A stretch of 64,000 nt of DNA from Streptosporangium sandarakinum (GCF_013409935.1 NZ_JACCCO010000001.1:1860001-1924000); one strand, 5' to 3'; numbered from the stretch's first letter, positions 19,534 to 29,478 are shown. A program made the numbers and translations. The notes: generated from the letters alone by a model not told the origin.

Positions 19534-19572
19534 TTTTTAGGAGCACGTTTATTAGTATCGTACTCCTAAAAA
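19534..19572. promoter_or_regulatory. Inverted repeat over the ATPase promoter
   Basis: TTTTTAGGAG (19534-19543) and CTCCTAAAAA (19563-19572) are exact inverted copies around a 19-base AT-rich spacer. Read on the minus strand the spacer contains GATACTAATAAA, a fair -10. The region is far more AT-rich than its surroundings and ends 11 bases before the ATPase start, suggesting an operator. Confidence 0.6.
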
Positions 19573-19579
19573 CAGCGAT

Positions 19580-19849
19580 CTACCGGAGACGGGGACCCGG
19601 CCACTGCTCGGCGACCGCCTCGGGGTGGAGCAGCGGCCGGAGGGCGAGCTCCCCGGTGTACTTGTCGATCACCACGCAACCGCCGCCGACGGTGTCGGGC
19701 AGCACGCCGGGGTCGTCGGGCTCGGGCTCCACGGCCCAGGCGACGTAGCCGCCGCCGAAGCCGTGGAGCCGGATCTCCACGGTGGAGCCGGGACGGCGGA
19801 CGCCGTTGAAGTACTCCTCGGCGATCGCCCTGGCCTGGTCGAGGTTCAC
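19580..19849 (-). CDS. Imm35/YrhB-like small protein, probable immunity protein
   Basis: 89 residues from GTG 19849. It shows an N-terminal helix (LDQARAIAEEYF) and a CVVIDKYTGEL strand-turn near 59-69 that resembles the VDK-TG motif of Imm35/YrhB domains. It lies directly downstream of a toxin-deamidase-like gene on the same strand, the normal toxin-immunity order, so a protective role is inferred. Its ribosome site and start sit in the last copy of a 38-base tandem repeat. Confidence 0.65.
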   Translation of the reverse strand: MNLDQARAIAEEYFNGVRRPGSTVEIRLHGFGGGYVAWAVEPEPDDPGVLPDTVGGGCVVIDKYTGELALRPLLHPEAVAEQWPGPRLR

Positions 19850-19984
19850 TGCCGCCCCTCCACGTCGATGCCCCCGATGGGATTCACGACCACTCCTCCG
19901 CGCCGATGGCCCCGATGAGGTTCACGGCCGCCCCTCCACGTCGATGCCCCGGTGGGATTCACAGCCGCCGCCCCTCCGCGTCGA
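19845..19984 (-). repeat. 38-bp tandem repeat carrying a ribosome site and GTG
   Basis: TTCAC anchors recur at 19845, 19883, 19921 and 19958, giving spacings of 38, 38 and 37. On the minus strand each copy reads GGAGGRGYGG...GTGAAYCYC, i.e. a strong ribosome site followed by GTG. The first copy (minus-strand order) contains the toxin stop codon; the last contains the true start of the Imm35-like gene. The similarity is imperfect, so the copies are not very recent. Confidence 0.85.
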
Positions 19985-20714
19985 CCGCCACGCAGAAGAC
20001 GCCGGCCACCGACTCGTACGGCGGCTCCACCGACATGTGGCCCCGCTGCGCGTCGATCCAGATCACCTCGCCCGAGTAGTTGACCGCGTTCCAGGCGTGA
20101 CTGCCGCCGCCCGGCCACCGGTTCATGATGACCGCGCACGAGCCGTGCCCGCCGGACAGCAGCGCCTGCGCGATCGGGACGTAGGAGTGCCGCCCCTGCC
20201 CGACGTACCGGAAGCGCTGGCCCAGCCACCGCTCGGCGCGGGCCACTCCCCCGGCCTCCCCGGTGAGCAGCGGCTTGCCGGCCCGGTCGTACTCCGGCCG
20301 CCGGGGGGCCGCCACCGCGGGCGCGCCGTACCAGGTGGACAGCACCGCCAGGGCGCAGTCCACCGCGTTGGTCGCCCGGAACGGGTCCTCGGCGGGGCCG
20401 GCGCCGTTGACCAGCCTGATCCACATGCCGCGCGGGTCGGGGAAGCGCCGCGGCACGCCCCGCTCGGTCAGCGGCACCGCCCGCGTCACGTCCTCCTGGG
20501 TCTGCGGGTCGGGCATCGCCAGCCCGCCCGCCACGCCGTACGGCCGGCACCGGTCGAGCAGCAGCGGCCGCCAGCGCGCCGGCTCCGGTTCCCGTGGCGC
20601 CGCGACCGGAGCCGGGACCGGCTGCGAGCCGTCCAGCTCGAAGTCACGCCACCGCCGCCCGTCCGCGGCCACGACGGGGTTGTAGACCCCCTCGGGCAGA
20701 AACAACCGCGTCAT
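19959..20714 (-). CDS. Toxin glutamine-deamidase-like (Tox-PL) protein
   Basis: 251 residues. A papain-like triad is visible: Cys120 in NAVDCALAVLSTWYG, His206 in GGGSHAWNAVNY, Asp221 in VIWIDAQRG, with spacing of Tox-PL deamidase/protease toxins. The first 90 residues are Pro/Arg-rich with no signal peptide and no known delivery domain, so how it would leave the cell is unclear. ATG 20714 is preceded by GAGGGGGAC. The Imm35-like gene follows after 109 bases of tandem repeats. Enzymatic role and target are inferred from the family. Confidence 0.7.
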   Translation of the reverse strand: MTRLFLPEGVYNPVVAADGRRWRDFELDGSQPVPAPVAAPREPEPARWRPLLLDRCRPYGVAGGLAMPDPQTQEDVTRAVPLTERGVPRRFPDPRGMWIRLVNGAGPAEDPFRATNAVDCALAVLSTWYGAPAVAAPRRPEYDRAGKPLLTGEAGGVARAERWLGQRFRYVGQGRHSYVPIAQALLSGGHGSCAVIMNRWPGGGSHAWNAVNYSGEVIWIDAQRGHMSVEPPYESVAGVFCVAVDAEGRRL

Positions 20715-21127
20715 GCGTCCCCCTCGCCCATCCGTCCGGGGCCGATGGTAGGGCCGCCCCGCCCGCGGCGCGGGCGAGTTGACCAGACCGGCGGGTGAGT
20801 TGACCGAACCGGGGGCGCGCACCGGGCGTTCCGGAACCGACCGGCGGCGGGGCGACCTACCGGGCCGTTACCCGCGGCGACGTGGCCGCCCGCCCCGGCT
20901 CGAGACACGGAAAGTCACCACTCTGCTTCATTTGGTCACTTTATGTTACTCAATGGTAATAAGCTGGGCGCAAGGCTTTGATCTCCCCTGGGCGACCTCC
21001 GGGACCCGCCGTGCCTACCGTGGGACACGAGGTTCCCAGGCCGGGACGGCGCCGCGTACGGCGACGGCCCGGCGGTTCGCCGGTCCGGGCCGCACCCGGA
21101 CCCCGAGGGCCGGACGGAGTGATGTCC
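20715..21127. other. Divergent intergenic region
   Basis: No gene is supported. An AT-rich island at about 20910-20965 contains TTGGTC (20932-20937) and TAATAA (20957-20962), 19 bases apart, a weak promoter pair pointing to the small secreted protein. Confidence 0.35.
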
Positions 21128-21439
21128 ATGACGATCAGGCACACCCTCTCCACGGGGGCGGTGCTCGCCTCCCTCCTCGCCGTCCCGGCGGTGACGCTGG
21201 ACGGACTCGGCGGTCCCCCCGGGCAGGCCGGGCTGCTCTCCGCGGCATCGTCCCAGGCCAAGACCGCCAAACCCTGTTCGGAGGCCAAGCATCCCGCCAA
21301 GTGCCGCGCCCGGCACCACGGCCACGGCGGGGGCACGTCCAAGAGCGGTCCCGGTATCAACCCTGGCCATATCGGCGGTGGCGGGGAGATCAACCCCGGC
21401 GGCGGCGGCGCGAGCGGTCCCGCCGGGGTCAACGACTGA
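21128..21439 (+). CDS. Small secreted Gly-rich protein
   Basis: 103 residues. A signal-like N-terminus (MTIRHTLSTGAVLASLLAVPAV) is followed by a basic, Cys-containing stretch (KPCSEAKHPAKCRARHHGHG) and a glycine-rich tail with repeated NPGxxGGGG units. The two cysteines could form a disulfide outside the cell. ATG 21128 is preferred to 21122 because GGAG (21116-21119) is then eight bases away. I do not recognise the family. No operon partner. Confidence 0.55.
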   Translation: MTIRHTLSTGAVLASLLAVPAVTLDGLGGPPGQAGLLSAASSQAKTAKPCSEAKHPAKCRARHHGHGGGTSKSGPGINPGHIGGGGEINPGGGGASGPAGVND

Positions 21440-21506
21440 CGCCCCGCGACCCGGCCGGGCCGTGCCCGGCCGGGAGCCGGGCCCATGGGGTCGTGAGGCC
21501 GGAGGC

Positions 21507-23087
21507 TCAGGCGACGGTGACCGTGACGGTGTGCAGGCCGGTGGCGCCGTCGGGCGTGACCGGGGCGCGCCGGGCGGTCTGGGGGCGTCCGGTGGCGTCC
21601 GTGGCTCGCACCTCGATGGTGTGCCGGCCCCGGACGGCGTCCCAGTCGTCGACCACCCACTGACGCCAGGTGTCGGCGGTCGGTGCCTCCGCCAGCCGAG
21701 CCCGGCGCCACGGCCCGCCGTCGATCCGCACCTCGACGGCGTCCACCCCCCGGTGCTGCGCCCAGGCGACGCCCGCGATCACGGTACGGCCCGGCGGGAC
21801 GCGCGCGCCGTCCCTCGGCAGGTCGATGCGCGACTGCGTCTTGACCGGCCCCTTCTCCGCCCATCCCCGGGTCGTCCAGTAGGCCGTGTCCCGGTCGAAG
21901 CGGGTCACCTTGATCTCGGTGACCCACTTGGTCGCCGAGACGTACCCGTACAGGCCGGGCACGACCTGGCGGACCGGGAAGCCGTGGTCGACCGGGAGCG
22001 CCTCGCCGTTCATGGCGACGGCCAGCAGGGCCTCGCGGCCGTCGAGGACGACGTCGAGCGGCGTGCCGCAGGTCCAGCCGTCGGCGGAGGTGCTGAGCAG
22101 CATGTCGGCCCCGCTCCGCACTCCCGCGTCGCGCAGCACGTCGGCCAGCCGCGCGCCCAGCCAGCGGGCGTTGCCGGCGTACGGCCCGCCGACCGGGTTG
22201 GAGACGCAGCACAACGTGACGTCCGCCTCCACCAGGGGCCGCTTGAGCAGGTCGGCCAGGGTGAGTTCGACCGGCCGGTCCACCATGCCGCCGATCCGCA
22301 GCGTCCAGTCGCGCGGATCGACCTGCGGCACGACGATCGCGGTGTCCACCCGGTAGAAGTCACGGCTGGGGGTGACGAACGGCGTCAGCCCCCTGATCCG
22401 CAGGTCCGCCCCGGCGGGGATCGGCTCGGCCGGTACGGCGGGGCGGGGCAGCACCAGGCCCGCCCGGGCGGCGCTCACCTCCGACCGGCTCGACAGCGCC
22501 CGGCCTGCCAGGCCGCTCACCCCGGCGACGGCGGCGCCGCCGAGCACGCCGGTCAGCAGCCCACGCCGGTTCACCGCGTACCGGTCACGCCCGGCCCGCA
22601 TGACCGGCGGCCCCGTCTCCTCCGGGCGGGCGTCGTCGGGCCGGGCGGCGGAGGCCCGCCTCAGCAGGACCCGCAGCGCGATCGCGCCCGCCGCGACCCC
22701 GGCGACGGTGGGGATCACGTCCGCAGGGCCGGCGCCGGGGCGGGTCAGGACGGCGGCCACGCCGACGGCCCCGAAGGCCGCCAGCCCCGCCAGGCCGTAC
22801 CGGAGGTCCCGGGCGGCGAAGACGCCCACGGCGACGGCGAGCACGGCCATGACGGCGAGGATGCCCGCCAGCAGGACCGGCTTGTCGTTCTCACCGAAGG
22901 TCCGGATCGCGAAGTCCTTCAACCCGGCCGGGGCGAGATCGACGGCGGCGTCGCCGACCGCGACGACCGGGAAGGCCGACGCCTTCACCGGCCCCGCCGC
23001 CAGCAGCGAGACCCCGACCGCCACCGCTCCGGTCACCAGGCCGATCAGCGCCGCCGCCCAGCCGGGCAGGCGGTTGTCACTCCTCAT
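21507..23087 (-). CDS. Membrane-anchored molybdopterin oxidoreductase (sulfite-oxidase fold)
   Basis: 526 residues: four to five N-terminal membrane helices (to about 145), a basic linker with a second hydrophobic segment (NRRGLLTGVLGGAAVAGVSG), then the Mo-cofactor domain with the candidate metal cysteine in TLCCVSNPVGG and the cofactor segment DHGFPVRQVVPGLYGY. A C-terminal Mo-co dimerisation domain follows (VIAGVAWAQHRGVDAVEVRIDGG). The Mo domain lies outside the membrane by analogy. Substrate unknown. ATG at 23087. Confidence 0.88.
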   Translation of the reverse strand: MRSDNRLPGWAAALIGLVTGAVAVGVSLLAAGPVKASAFPVVAVGDAAVDLAPAGLKDFAIRTFGENDKPVLLAGILAVMAVLAVAVGVFAARDLRYGLAGLAAFGAVGVAAVLTRPGAGPADVIPTVAGVAAGAIALRVLLRRASAARPDDARPEETGPPVMRAGRDRYAVNRRGLLTGVLGGAAVAGVSGLAGRALSSRSEVSAARAGLVLPRPAVPAEPIPAGADLRIRGLTPFVTPSRDFYRVDTAIVVPQVDPRDWTLRIGGMVDRPVELTLADLLKRPLVEADVTLCCVSNPVGGPYAGNARWLGARLADVLRDAGVRSGADMLLSTSADGWTCGTPLDVVLDGREALLAVAMNGEALPVDHGFPVRQVVPGLYGYVSATKWVTEIKVTRFDRDTAYWTTRGWAEKGPVKTQSRIDLPRDGARVPPGRTVIAGVAWAQHRGVDAVEVRIDGGPWRRARLAEAPTADTWRQWVVDDWDAVRGRHTIEVRATDATGRPQTARRAPVTPDGATGLHTVTVTVA

Positions 23088-23190
23088 GCCTCCGACGCTA
23101 CGCCCGGCGGCGGGGCCGAGATATTACGCGCCGATGACGGGAGTCCGCCCGGCCGTCCGCGCGGTCACCCGCCGGAGCGGCCGTCCGCCG

Positions 23191-23829
23191 CTATGAGCCC
23201 GTCCCGCCGGAGAGCGTCTCCGCCAGGATCGGGGCCAGGGCGCGGAAGGCCCGGCCCCGGTGGCTGATGGCGTCCTTCTCCGCCGCCGACAGCTCGGCGC
23301 TCGTCCGGCTCTCGCCCTCGGGCACGAAGACCGGGTCGTAGCCGAAACCGCCGGTGCCGCGCGGCGCGTCGATGATCACGCCGTGCATCGTGCCCTCGGC
23401 GACCCGCTCCCGCCCGTCCGGCAGGGCCAGCGCGGCGGCGCAGGCGAAGTGCGCGCCCCGGTGCTCGACCGGCACGTCGGACACCTGCGCGAGCAGCAGT
23501 TCCAGGTTGGCGAGGTCGTCGCCGTGCCTGCCCGACCAGCGGGCCGAGAAGATGCCGGGCATGCCGTTCAGCGCGTCCACGCACAGGCCCGAGTCGTCGG
23601 CGACCGCGGGCAGGCCGGAGGCCCGGGCGACCGCGTGCGCCTTGAGCAGGGCGTTCTCCGCGAAGGACAGGCCGGTCTCGGGGACGTCGCCGATCTCGGG
23701 GAACTCCTCCAGCCCGACGATCTCGACCGGCACTCCGGCCTCGGCCAGGATGCGGCGCAGCTCGGTGATCTTCCCGGCGTTGCGGGTGGCCAGCACCACC
23801 CGCCCCGCGGCCGGCGCGCCGGCGCTCAC
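23191..23829 (-). CDS. rdgB: XTP/dITP pyrophosphatase (non-canonical purine NTPase)
   Basis: 212 residues. It hydrolyses dITP, XTP and related damaged nucleotides to monophosphates. Family motifs: [17 protein letters not shown] at the N-terminus, [13 protein letters not shown], and [11 protein letters not shown]. The GTG start at 23829 overlaps the rph stop (GTGA), as in the widely conserved rph-rdgB pair. It is the last gene of murI > MBL > rph > rdgB. Confidence 0.96.
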   Translation of the reverse strand: MSAGAPAAGRVVLATRNAGKITELRRILAEAGVPVEIVGLEEFPEIGDVPETGLSFAENALLKAHAVARASGLPAVADDSGLCVDALNGMPGIFSARWSGRHGDDLANLELLLAQVSDVPVEHRGAHFACAAALALPDGRERVAEGTMHGVIIDAPRGTGGFGYDPVFVPEGESRTSAELSAAEKDAISHRGRAFRALAPILAETLSGGTGS

Positions 23830-24542
23830 GCCAGCGCCTCGCGCTGCAGGCGGGTCAGCTCCGCGCACCCGGCGGCGCCGAGGTCGAGCAGCTCGTCCAG
23901 CGCCGCGCGGTCGAACGGGCGGCCCTCGGCGGTGCCCTGGACCTCGACGAACGCGCCGGAGCCGGTCATCACCACGTTCATGTCGGTCTCGGCGGCGACG
24001 TCCTCGGTGTAGCAGAGGTCGAGCAGCGGCGTTGCGCCGACGACGCCGACGGACACCGCGGCGACCGACTCGACCAGCGGGTTGCCCGAGCACATCTTCC
24101 GCTCGCGCATCCACTTCACCGCGTCGGCCAGCGCGACGTAGGCGCCGGTGATGGCCGCCGTACGGGTGCCGCCGTCGGCCTGCAGGACGTCGCAGTCGAT
24201 GACGACGGAGTTCTCACCGAGGATCTTGTAGTCGACGCAGGCGCGCAGCGAGCGGCCGATCAGCCGGGAGATCTCGTGCGTCCGCCCGCCGATCTTGCCG
24301 CGTACCGACTCGCGGTCGTTGCGGGTGTTCGTCGACCGGGGCAGCATGGCGTACTCGGCGGTGACCCATCCCTGGCCGCTGCCCCGCCGCCAGCGCGGCA
24401 CGCTGTCCTGCACGGTCGCGGCGCACAGCACCCTGGTGCCGCCGAACTCGACGAGCACCGAGCCCTCGGCGTGGGCCAGCCAGCCACGGGTGATGGTGAC
24501 GGGGCGGAGTTGGTCAGGGGAGCGTCCATCTGCACGAGCCAT
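23826..24542 (-). CDS. rph: Ribonuclease PH
   Basis: 238 residues. It trims tRNA 3' ends by phosphorolysis. The RNase PH signatures [19 protein letters not shown] and [18 protein letters not shown] are complete, with the catalytic Asp in the latter. ATG at 24542. It begins four bases after the MBL gene stop and overlaps rdgB, so this is an operon. Confidence 0.97.
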   Translation of the reverse strand: MARADGRSPDQLRPVTITRGWLAHAEGSVLVEFGGTRVLCAATVQDSVPRWRRGSGQGWVTAEYAMLPRSTNTRNDRESVRGKIGGRTHEISRLIGRSLRACVDYKILGENSVVIDCDVLQADGGTRTAAITGAYVALADAVKWMRERKMCSGNPLVESVAAVSVGVVGATPLLDLCYTEDVAAETDMNVVMTGSGAFVEVQGTAEGRPFDRAALDELLDLGAAGCAELTRLQREALA

Positions 24543-24546
24543 GGAA

Positions 24547-25299
24547 TCACCCTAGGTCATAGACGGCGCCGCTCCGCGCCAGCTCCATCCGTCCGGGGAA
24601 ACCGGCCCGGGAGGCGTCGGCGAGGATGCGGGCCGGGTCGTGCCAGGGCACCAGGTGGGTCAGCACCAGCGTGCCCGCCTCCGCCCTGGCCGCGTGCTCG
24701 GCGGCCTGGCGTCCGGTGAGGTGCAGGTCGGCGGGCAGCCCGGGGACGTCGGGGAAGCTGGCCTCGCACAGCAGGAGGTCGACCCCGGCGGCCAGCCGGA
24801 CCAGCTCGTCGGTCTCCCCGGTGTCGGCGGAGTAGGCCACCGAGCGTCCGCCGTACGAGACGCGGAAGCCGTAGGTCTCGACCGGGTGGTTCATCGGCGC
24901 GGCCGTCACCCGGAACGGGCCCACCTCGAACGTGCCGGGGGCCAGCGGCGCGAAGTCGAAGGAGGTCTCCATGCCCGGCTCGGCGGGCATGTCGTAGGCG
25001 CGGGCCAGCCGAAGAGGGGCGTCGGCGGGCGCGTGGACCGGCACCCTCGGGTGCGGCCCCTTCGGGGAGTAGGTGCGCACCACGTGGTAGGAGCACATGT
25101 CGAGGCAGTGGTCCGCGTGCAGGTGGGACAGGCAGATCGCGTCCACGTCGTAGAGGCCGATGTGGCGTTGCAGCGCGCCCAGCGAGCCGTTGCCGAAGTC
25201 CAGCAGCATGCGGAACCCCTCGGCCTCCAGCAGGTAGCAGGAGGAGGGGCTGTCCGGCCCGGGGAAGCTCCCGGAGCATCCGACGATCGTCACCTTCAC
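24547..25299 (-). CDS. MBL-fold metallohydrolase (Rv1339-like)
   Basis: 250 residues with the HLHADHCLD zinc motif and further metal ligands at HPVETYG, DTGETDE and THLVPW. By gene order (murI before, rph after) it matches mycobacterial Rv1339, reported as an atypical cAMP phosphodiesterase, so a cyclic-nucleotide substrate is possible; a tRNA-processing role is the other option. The GTG at 25299 overlaps the murI stop. Substrate is inferred only. Confidence 0.85.
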   Translation of the reverse strand: MKVTIVGCSGSFPGPDSPSSCYLLEAEGFRMLLDFGNGSLGALQRHIGLYDVDAICLSHLHADHCLDMCSYHVVRTYSPKGPHPRVPVHAPADAPLRLARAYDMPAEPGMETSFDFAPLAPGTFEVGPFRVTAAPMNHPVETYGFRVSYGGRSVAYSADTGETDELVRLAAGVDLLLCEASFPDVPGLPADLHLTGRQAAEHAARAEAGTLVLTHLVPWHDPARILADASRAGFPGRMELARSGAVYDLG

Positions 25300-26258
25300 G
25301 GCGTCTCCCGCCCTTCCGTCAGCCGCCCGCCGGCCTCCATCGTCCGCCCTCCGGCTTCCGCGGGCCACCCCCCGGCCGCTGCCGGCCGCCCGCCGCCCGT
25401 CTCTGGCCGTGCGCCGTCCGCGGACCACTCGTCGGAGCCTGCCACGAGCCGCCCGCCGGGGCCGTCGCCCAGCGCCGCGAGCTCCACCGCCTCGATCTCC
25501 GGCCCGAGGAACCGCCGCCCGAGCCGTTCGAAGAGCTCGGTGTCGCCGGTGGCGCGGAACCGGTGCCGGGGCGTGCCGGAGGTCGCGGCCAGCCCCCGGT
25601 CGTGCAGGATCCGGTAGACGTCCTTGGCGGTCTCGTCGGCGCTGGACACCAGCGTGACGTCGTCCCCCACCAGATAGGCGATCGGCCCGGCCAGCAGCGG
25701 GTAGTGCGTGCACCCCAGGATCAGCGTGTCGCATCCGTCGGCCAGCACCGGCTTGAGGTAGTCGCGGAGGACCTCGATGAGCTCGTCGCTCATGGTCTCG
25801 CCCCGCTCGACGAACTCCACCAGCCGGTGCGCGGCCACCCCGGTCAGCAGCACGTCGGGGGCGGCGGCGAAGGCGTCGTGGTAGGCCATCGACTCGATGG
25901 TGGCCCGGGTGGCGATCACCCCGACCCTGCCGTTGCGGGTGGCCCGTACGGCCCGGCGCACCGCGGGCTGGATCACCTCGACGACCGGCACGTCGTAGCG
26001 CTCGCGGGCGTCGCGCAGCACCGCGGCGCTGGCGGTGTTGCACGCGATCACCAGCATCTTGACGTCGTGCTCGACGAGGTGGTCCATCACCTCCAGCGCG
26101 TAGGCGCGGAGCTGCGCGATGGTCTTGGGCCCGTACGGCTGCCGCGCCGTGTCGGCCACGTAGAGGATGGACTCGTTCGGGAGCTGGTCGATGACGGCGC
26201 GGGCCACCGTGAGACCGCCCACCCCGCTGTCGAAGATCCCGATGCTTGCTTGCGACAC
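25296..26258 (-). CDS. murI: Glutamate racemase
   Basis: 320 residues. Provides D-glutamate for peptidoglycan. Both catalytic cysteines are present, in VIACNTASA and LGCTHYPLL, with the N-terminal [13 protein letters not shown]. The GTG at 26258 is chosen (GGGAACC upstream); a TTG at 26267 is possible. Beyond about residue 275 there is an unusual low-complexity tail of GGRP/AGG units, roughly 45 residues longer than typical MurI. Confidence 0.95.
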   Translation of the reverse strand: MSQASIGIFDSGVGGLTVARAVIDQLPNESILYVADTARQPYGPKTIAQLRAYALEVMDHLVEHDVKMLVIACNTASAAVLRDARERYDVPVVEVIQPAVRRAVRATRNGRVGVIATRATIESMAYHDAFAAAPDVLLTGVAAHRLVEFVERGETMSDELIEVLRDYLKPVLADGCDTLILGCTHYPLLAGPIAYLVGDDVTLVSSADETAKDVYRILHDRGLAATSGTPRHRFRATGDTELFERLGRRFLGPEIEAVELAALGDGPGGRLVAGSDEWSADGARPETGGGRPAAAGGWPAEAGGRTMEAGGRLTEGRETP

Positions 26259-26348
26259 GGTTCCCAAGGTTAGGCGACCCCGGGCCTCCGATCACGGTAA
26301 GAATCGTCACAGCGGCGCCCCGTCGCGCGGGTCCCGCCGGGGCCGGGT

Positions 26349-27140
26349 TCAGCCGCGGCCCACCCGGGCGAGCTGCCGCGACTGGGCGACCAGCCGCCCG
26401 GCGGAGTCCCAGACCTCGACGTCCTCGTCGAACCAGCCGTCGCTGATCAGCCTGCCGCTGCCGACCAGGGTGAGCCAGCCGGGCGCGGGCAGGGCTCGCA
26501 GGTGCCAGGTGAGCTCCACGGTGGGGGCCCAGCCGCGCGCCCCGGCGGAGAACACCACGGGCGGGAGCGCGTCGACGGCCAGCGCCAGCACGTAGGGGTC
26601 GGGGTCCTGCGGCTCGGTCATCCGGAAGTACGCGCGGGCCTCGGGGCGGCCGGTGGGACGGCCCTGCAGCCAGCCGAGGGTGGGCGGGTCGAACCGCATG
26701 TCCATCTGCGCGCTGAGCGTCATGTTCGACTCCGGCTTGGGGTCGGGCAGCTTGACGCACTCCTCGGCGGGCGGCAGGACCGCCGCCGGCTCGCCCGTCC
26801 AGTCGGGGGCGACGTCGCCGAGGGTCGCCGTCGTCACGAGGGCCTCGATGAAGGAGACGCCGTCCTGGACGAGGGTGGCGCGGGTCATCGCCGCGGTGCG
26901 GCCCGCCTTGAGCTGCTCCAGCCGCACCTGGGCGGGGCCGGGGACGGGGGCGCGCAGGAACTGGGCTCCGGTGCTGACGGGGTGCTCGTGCGGGGAGGCG
27001 TCCACCACGGCGCGCAGCAGCACCGCCATCAGGTAGCCGCCGTTGAGGGGGCCGCCGATCGAGTAGCCGGTGTCCAGGCACACGTCGTAGGTGGTCTCGT
27101 CCACCCGGATCGCCTGCGTCGCCTCGTCGAACTTCGTCAT
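26349..27140 (-). CDS. Acyl-CoA thioesterase family protein (double hotdog)
   Basis: 263 residues. The GGPLNGGYLMAVLLRA helix near 29-44 and the C-terminal VELTWHLRALPAPGWL segment fit the TesB-like 4HBT_3 family, with two hotdog halves. Likely hydrolyses acyl-CoA esters; chain-length preference unknown. ATG at 27140 with GGGAG upstream. It is on the same strand as murI, but a 90-base gap suggests separate transcription. Confidence 0.8.
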   Translation of the reverse strand: MTKFDEATQAIRVDETTYDVCLDTGYSIGGPLNGGYLMAVLLRAVVDASPHEHPVSTGAQFLRAPVPGPAQVRLEQLKAGRTAAMTRATLVQDGVSFIEALVTTATLGDVAPDWTGEPAAVLPPAEECVKLPDPKPESNMTLSAQMDMRFDPPTLGWLQGRPTGRPEARAYFRMTEPQDPDPYVLALAVDALPPVVFSAGARGWAPTVELTWHLRALPAPGWLTLVGSGRLISDGWFDEDVEVWDSAGRLVAQSRQLARVGRG

Positions 27141-27391
27141 CCACACTCCCGAACCTTGTTCTAGAGCGCTCACTGTACCGACTCCCGCCGGGCTCCGCCT
27201 CCCCGGCCTCTCATGACCGCCGTGATCTGCGACGACGTCTCGCCGTCCGGGTGCGGGACGCGGCCCCGAGGGAGGCCCCGTTTCCACGTTTCCGCCCTGA
27301 CAGGACGTCTCACGGTTAGTGCAATGCAAGTGATCAGTTACCGAAGTCCACTATTTTCGCTTCACCTAATAAATCCACATTGTGAGTGAGA

Positions 27392-29392
27392 ATGTCTCCC
27401 AACAATCTCCCCGGCCAGCCGCCCGGCCCCGGCTGGCAACCCGACGGCACGACCCCCTATCCCTGGAACGACGCCACCCAGCAGGTGCCGCCGCCCGCCC
27501 CGGGGCACCCGCAGCAGGGCGGCTACCCGCAGCAGCCGCAGCCGGGTCACCCGCAGGGCGGTTCCGGATACGACCAGACCCAGGTCTACGGTCAGCCCTC
27601 CTACGGGCAGCAGCCCGCCTCGCCGTACGGCGGGCAGGAGCAGGCCGCCCACCAGCAGCCGTCCTACGGCCAGCCCTACGGGCAGCAGCCCTACGGCGAC
27701 CAGTCCCCCGGCGGCCAGCAGTACGGAGGCCAGCAGTACGGAGGCCAGCAGTACGGCGCCCAGCCCTCCGGCGGGCAGCCGTACGGCAACCAGCAGGCGT
27801 ACGGCGACCAGTCGTCCTACGGCGGAGGACAGCAGCCCTACGGCGGCCAGCAGTACGGGGGCCAGGCGGCCTACGGGCAGCAGCAGCCCTACGGCGGCGG
27901 GCAGAACACCGAGATCCTCGGCTCCGGCCACCCCGCGACCCCGCCGGACCGGCGCAAGGACCGCAAGGGCGGCAAGGGCCTGCTGATCACGGCGATCGCC
28001 GTCCTGATCGCCGCCCTGGTGGGCGGCGGCGGCTTCTACGCCGTCAACCTGCTCAGCGGCGGCGGCACCCAGCCGCACGACGTGCTGCCCGGCAACGCCC
28101 TCGCCTACGTCCGCCTGGACCTCGACCCCGCCGCCAACCAGAAGCTCGCGCTCTTCCAGATCGCGCGGAAGTTCCCGGCCACCAAGGACTCCTTCAGCGG
28201 CGACGACCCGCGCAAGGCGCTGTTCTCCCTGCTCAAGAAGGACGACTCCGACCTCGCCAAGGTGGACTACGCCACCGACATCGAGCCGTGGCTCGGCAGC
28301 CGGATCGGCGTGGCGATGCTCCCGCCGGCCAAGCCCGGCGACGAGCCGAACCCCCTGATCGCCGTCCAGGTCACCGACGAGGGCAAGGCCAAGGCCGGGA
28401 TCGACAAGCTGATGGGCGACGAGGAGCACGGCATCGCCTTCCGCGACGACTACGCGCTGGTGGCCGAGAGCAAGGCGGTCGCCGACCGGGCCGCGCAGGG
28501 GCCCTCGCTGTCCGACGACGCCGACTTCTCCGACGACCTGGGCGCGCTCGGCGAGACCGGCGTGCTGTCGTTCTGGGTGAGCGCCGGCCGGATGGTCCCG
28601 TTCATCCCCGAGGCCAAGGACAACACCGCGGCCATCGAAGCGATCAAGAACGCCCGGATCGCCGGGGCGCTCCGCTTCGACGGCGACTACGCCGAGCTGG
28701 CCGGCGTCGCCCGCGGCACCCAGCCGGTCGAGGGCCTGGAGGACCCGGCCCCCAACGGCATGGGCGAGCTGCCCGGCTCCACCGTCGCCGCGGTCTCCGT
28801 CTCCGGCCTCGGCAACGCGATCGCCAAGCAGTGGCCCAAGATCATGGATTCGGCGGACCAGGCCGCGGGGGGACGCTTCAAGCAGTCCGTCGCCCAGCTC
28901 CAGCAGCAGACCGGGCTCTCGCTCCCGGCCGACCTGGTGACGCTGCTCGGCGAGAACCTCACCGTCGCACTGGACGCCAACGGCCTCACCGACAACCAGC
29001 CCAGGGTCGGCGCCCGGATCACCACCGACCCGGCCAAGGCCCAGGCGGTCGTCGGCAAGGTGGAGAAGCTCGCCGCCCAGTCCGGCACCGCCCCGCAGCT
29101 CGGCAAGGTCGCGGGCGACGGCGTCTTCACGGTGGCCAGCACCCAGGAGTACGCCGCCGCGCTGGCCAAGGGCGGCGAGCTGGGCGACAGCGAGAGCTTC
29201 AAGCAGGCCATCCCCGACGGCGAAAAGGCGACCTTCGCCCTCTACGCCGACCTCAACAAGATCGAGCCCCTCTACCTGAAGAGCATCCAGGGCGAGGAGA
29301 GGGCCGGCGTCCAGGCCCTGCGCGCCGTGGGCCTGAGCGGCACCGCCACCGGCGACGAGGCGACGTTCTCCCTGCGAGTGCTGTTCGACTGA
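27392..29392 (+). CDS. DUF3352 membrane-anchored protein with PQG/YGQQ-rich tail
   Basis: About 666 residues. Residues 1-190 are a disordered Pro/Gln/Gly/Tyr-rich tail with many PYGGQQ-like units; then one membrane helix ([20 protein letters not shown], about 193-215), and a long outside domain of the DUF3352 type beginning [16 protein letters not shown]. The function is unknown. The start is ATG 27392 or GTG 27386, both with a weak ribosome site. A -10-like TAATAA lies at 27367-27372. A 13-bp hairpin follows. Confidence 0.82.
   Translation: MSPNNLPGQPPGPGWQPDGTTPYPWNDATQQVPPPAPGHPQQGGYPQQPQPGHPQGGSGYDQTQVYGQPSYGQQPASPYGGQEQAAHQQPSYGQPYGQQPYGDQSPGGQQYGGQQYGGQQYGAQPSGGQPYGNQQAYGDQSSYGGGQQPYGGQQYGGQAAYGQQQPYGGGQNTEILGSGHPATPPDRRKDRKGGKGLLITAIAVLIAALVGGGGFYAVNLLSGGGTQPHDVLPGNALAYVRLDLDPAANQKLALFQIARKFPATKDSFSGDDPRKALFSLLKKDDSDLAKVDYATDIEPWLGSRIGVAMLPPAKPGDEPNPLIAVQVTDEGKAKAGIDKLMGDEEHGIAFRDDYALVAESKAVADRAAQGPSLSDDADFSDDLGALGETGVLSFWVSAGRMVPFIPEAKDNTAAIEAIKNARIAGALRFDGDYAELAGVARGTQPVEGLEDPAPNGMGELPGSTVAAVSVSGLGNAIAKQWPKIMDSADQAAGGRFKQSVAQLQQQTGLSLPADLVTLLGENLTVALDANGLTDNQPRVGARITTDPAKAQAVVGKVEKLAAQSGTAPQLGKVAGDGVFTVASTQEYAAALAKGGELGDSESFKQAIPDGEKATFALYADLNKIEPLYLKSIQGEERAGVQALRAVGLSGTATGDEATFSLRVLFD
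27711..27755 (+). repeat. 15-bp tandem repeat coding GGQQY
   Basis: GGCCAGCAGTACGGA is repeated three times in a row in frame, in the disordered N-terminal part of the DUF3352 protein; looser copies extend over about 27590-27900. Copy number could vary by slippage. Confidence 0.7.
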
Positions 29393-29478
29393 CCCACCCG
29401 CCTCGCGTGCGACGGCCGTACGGCCGACCGCCGCGTGAGGCCCGGGACCGGGAGACGACCCGGTTCACGTCCGAGAAC

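Noticed and set aside
19845..19984. CRISPR array
   Set aside because: Units are adjacent with no spacers and contain coding signals; it is a tandem repeat.
27151..27161. LexA (SOS) box GAACCTTGTTC
   Set aside because: Spacing between GAAC and GTTC is three, not the four required.
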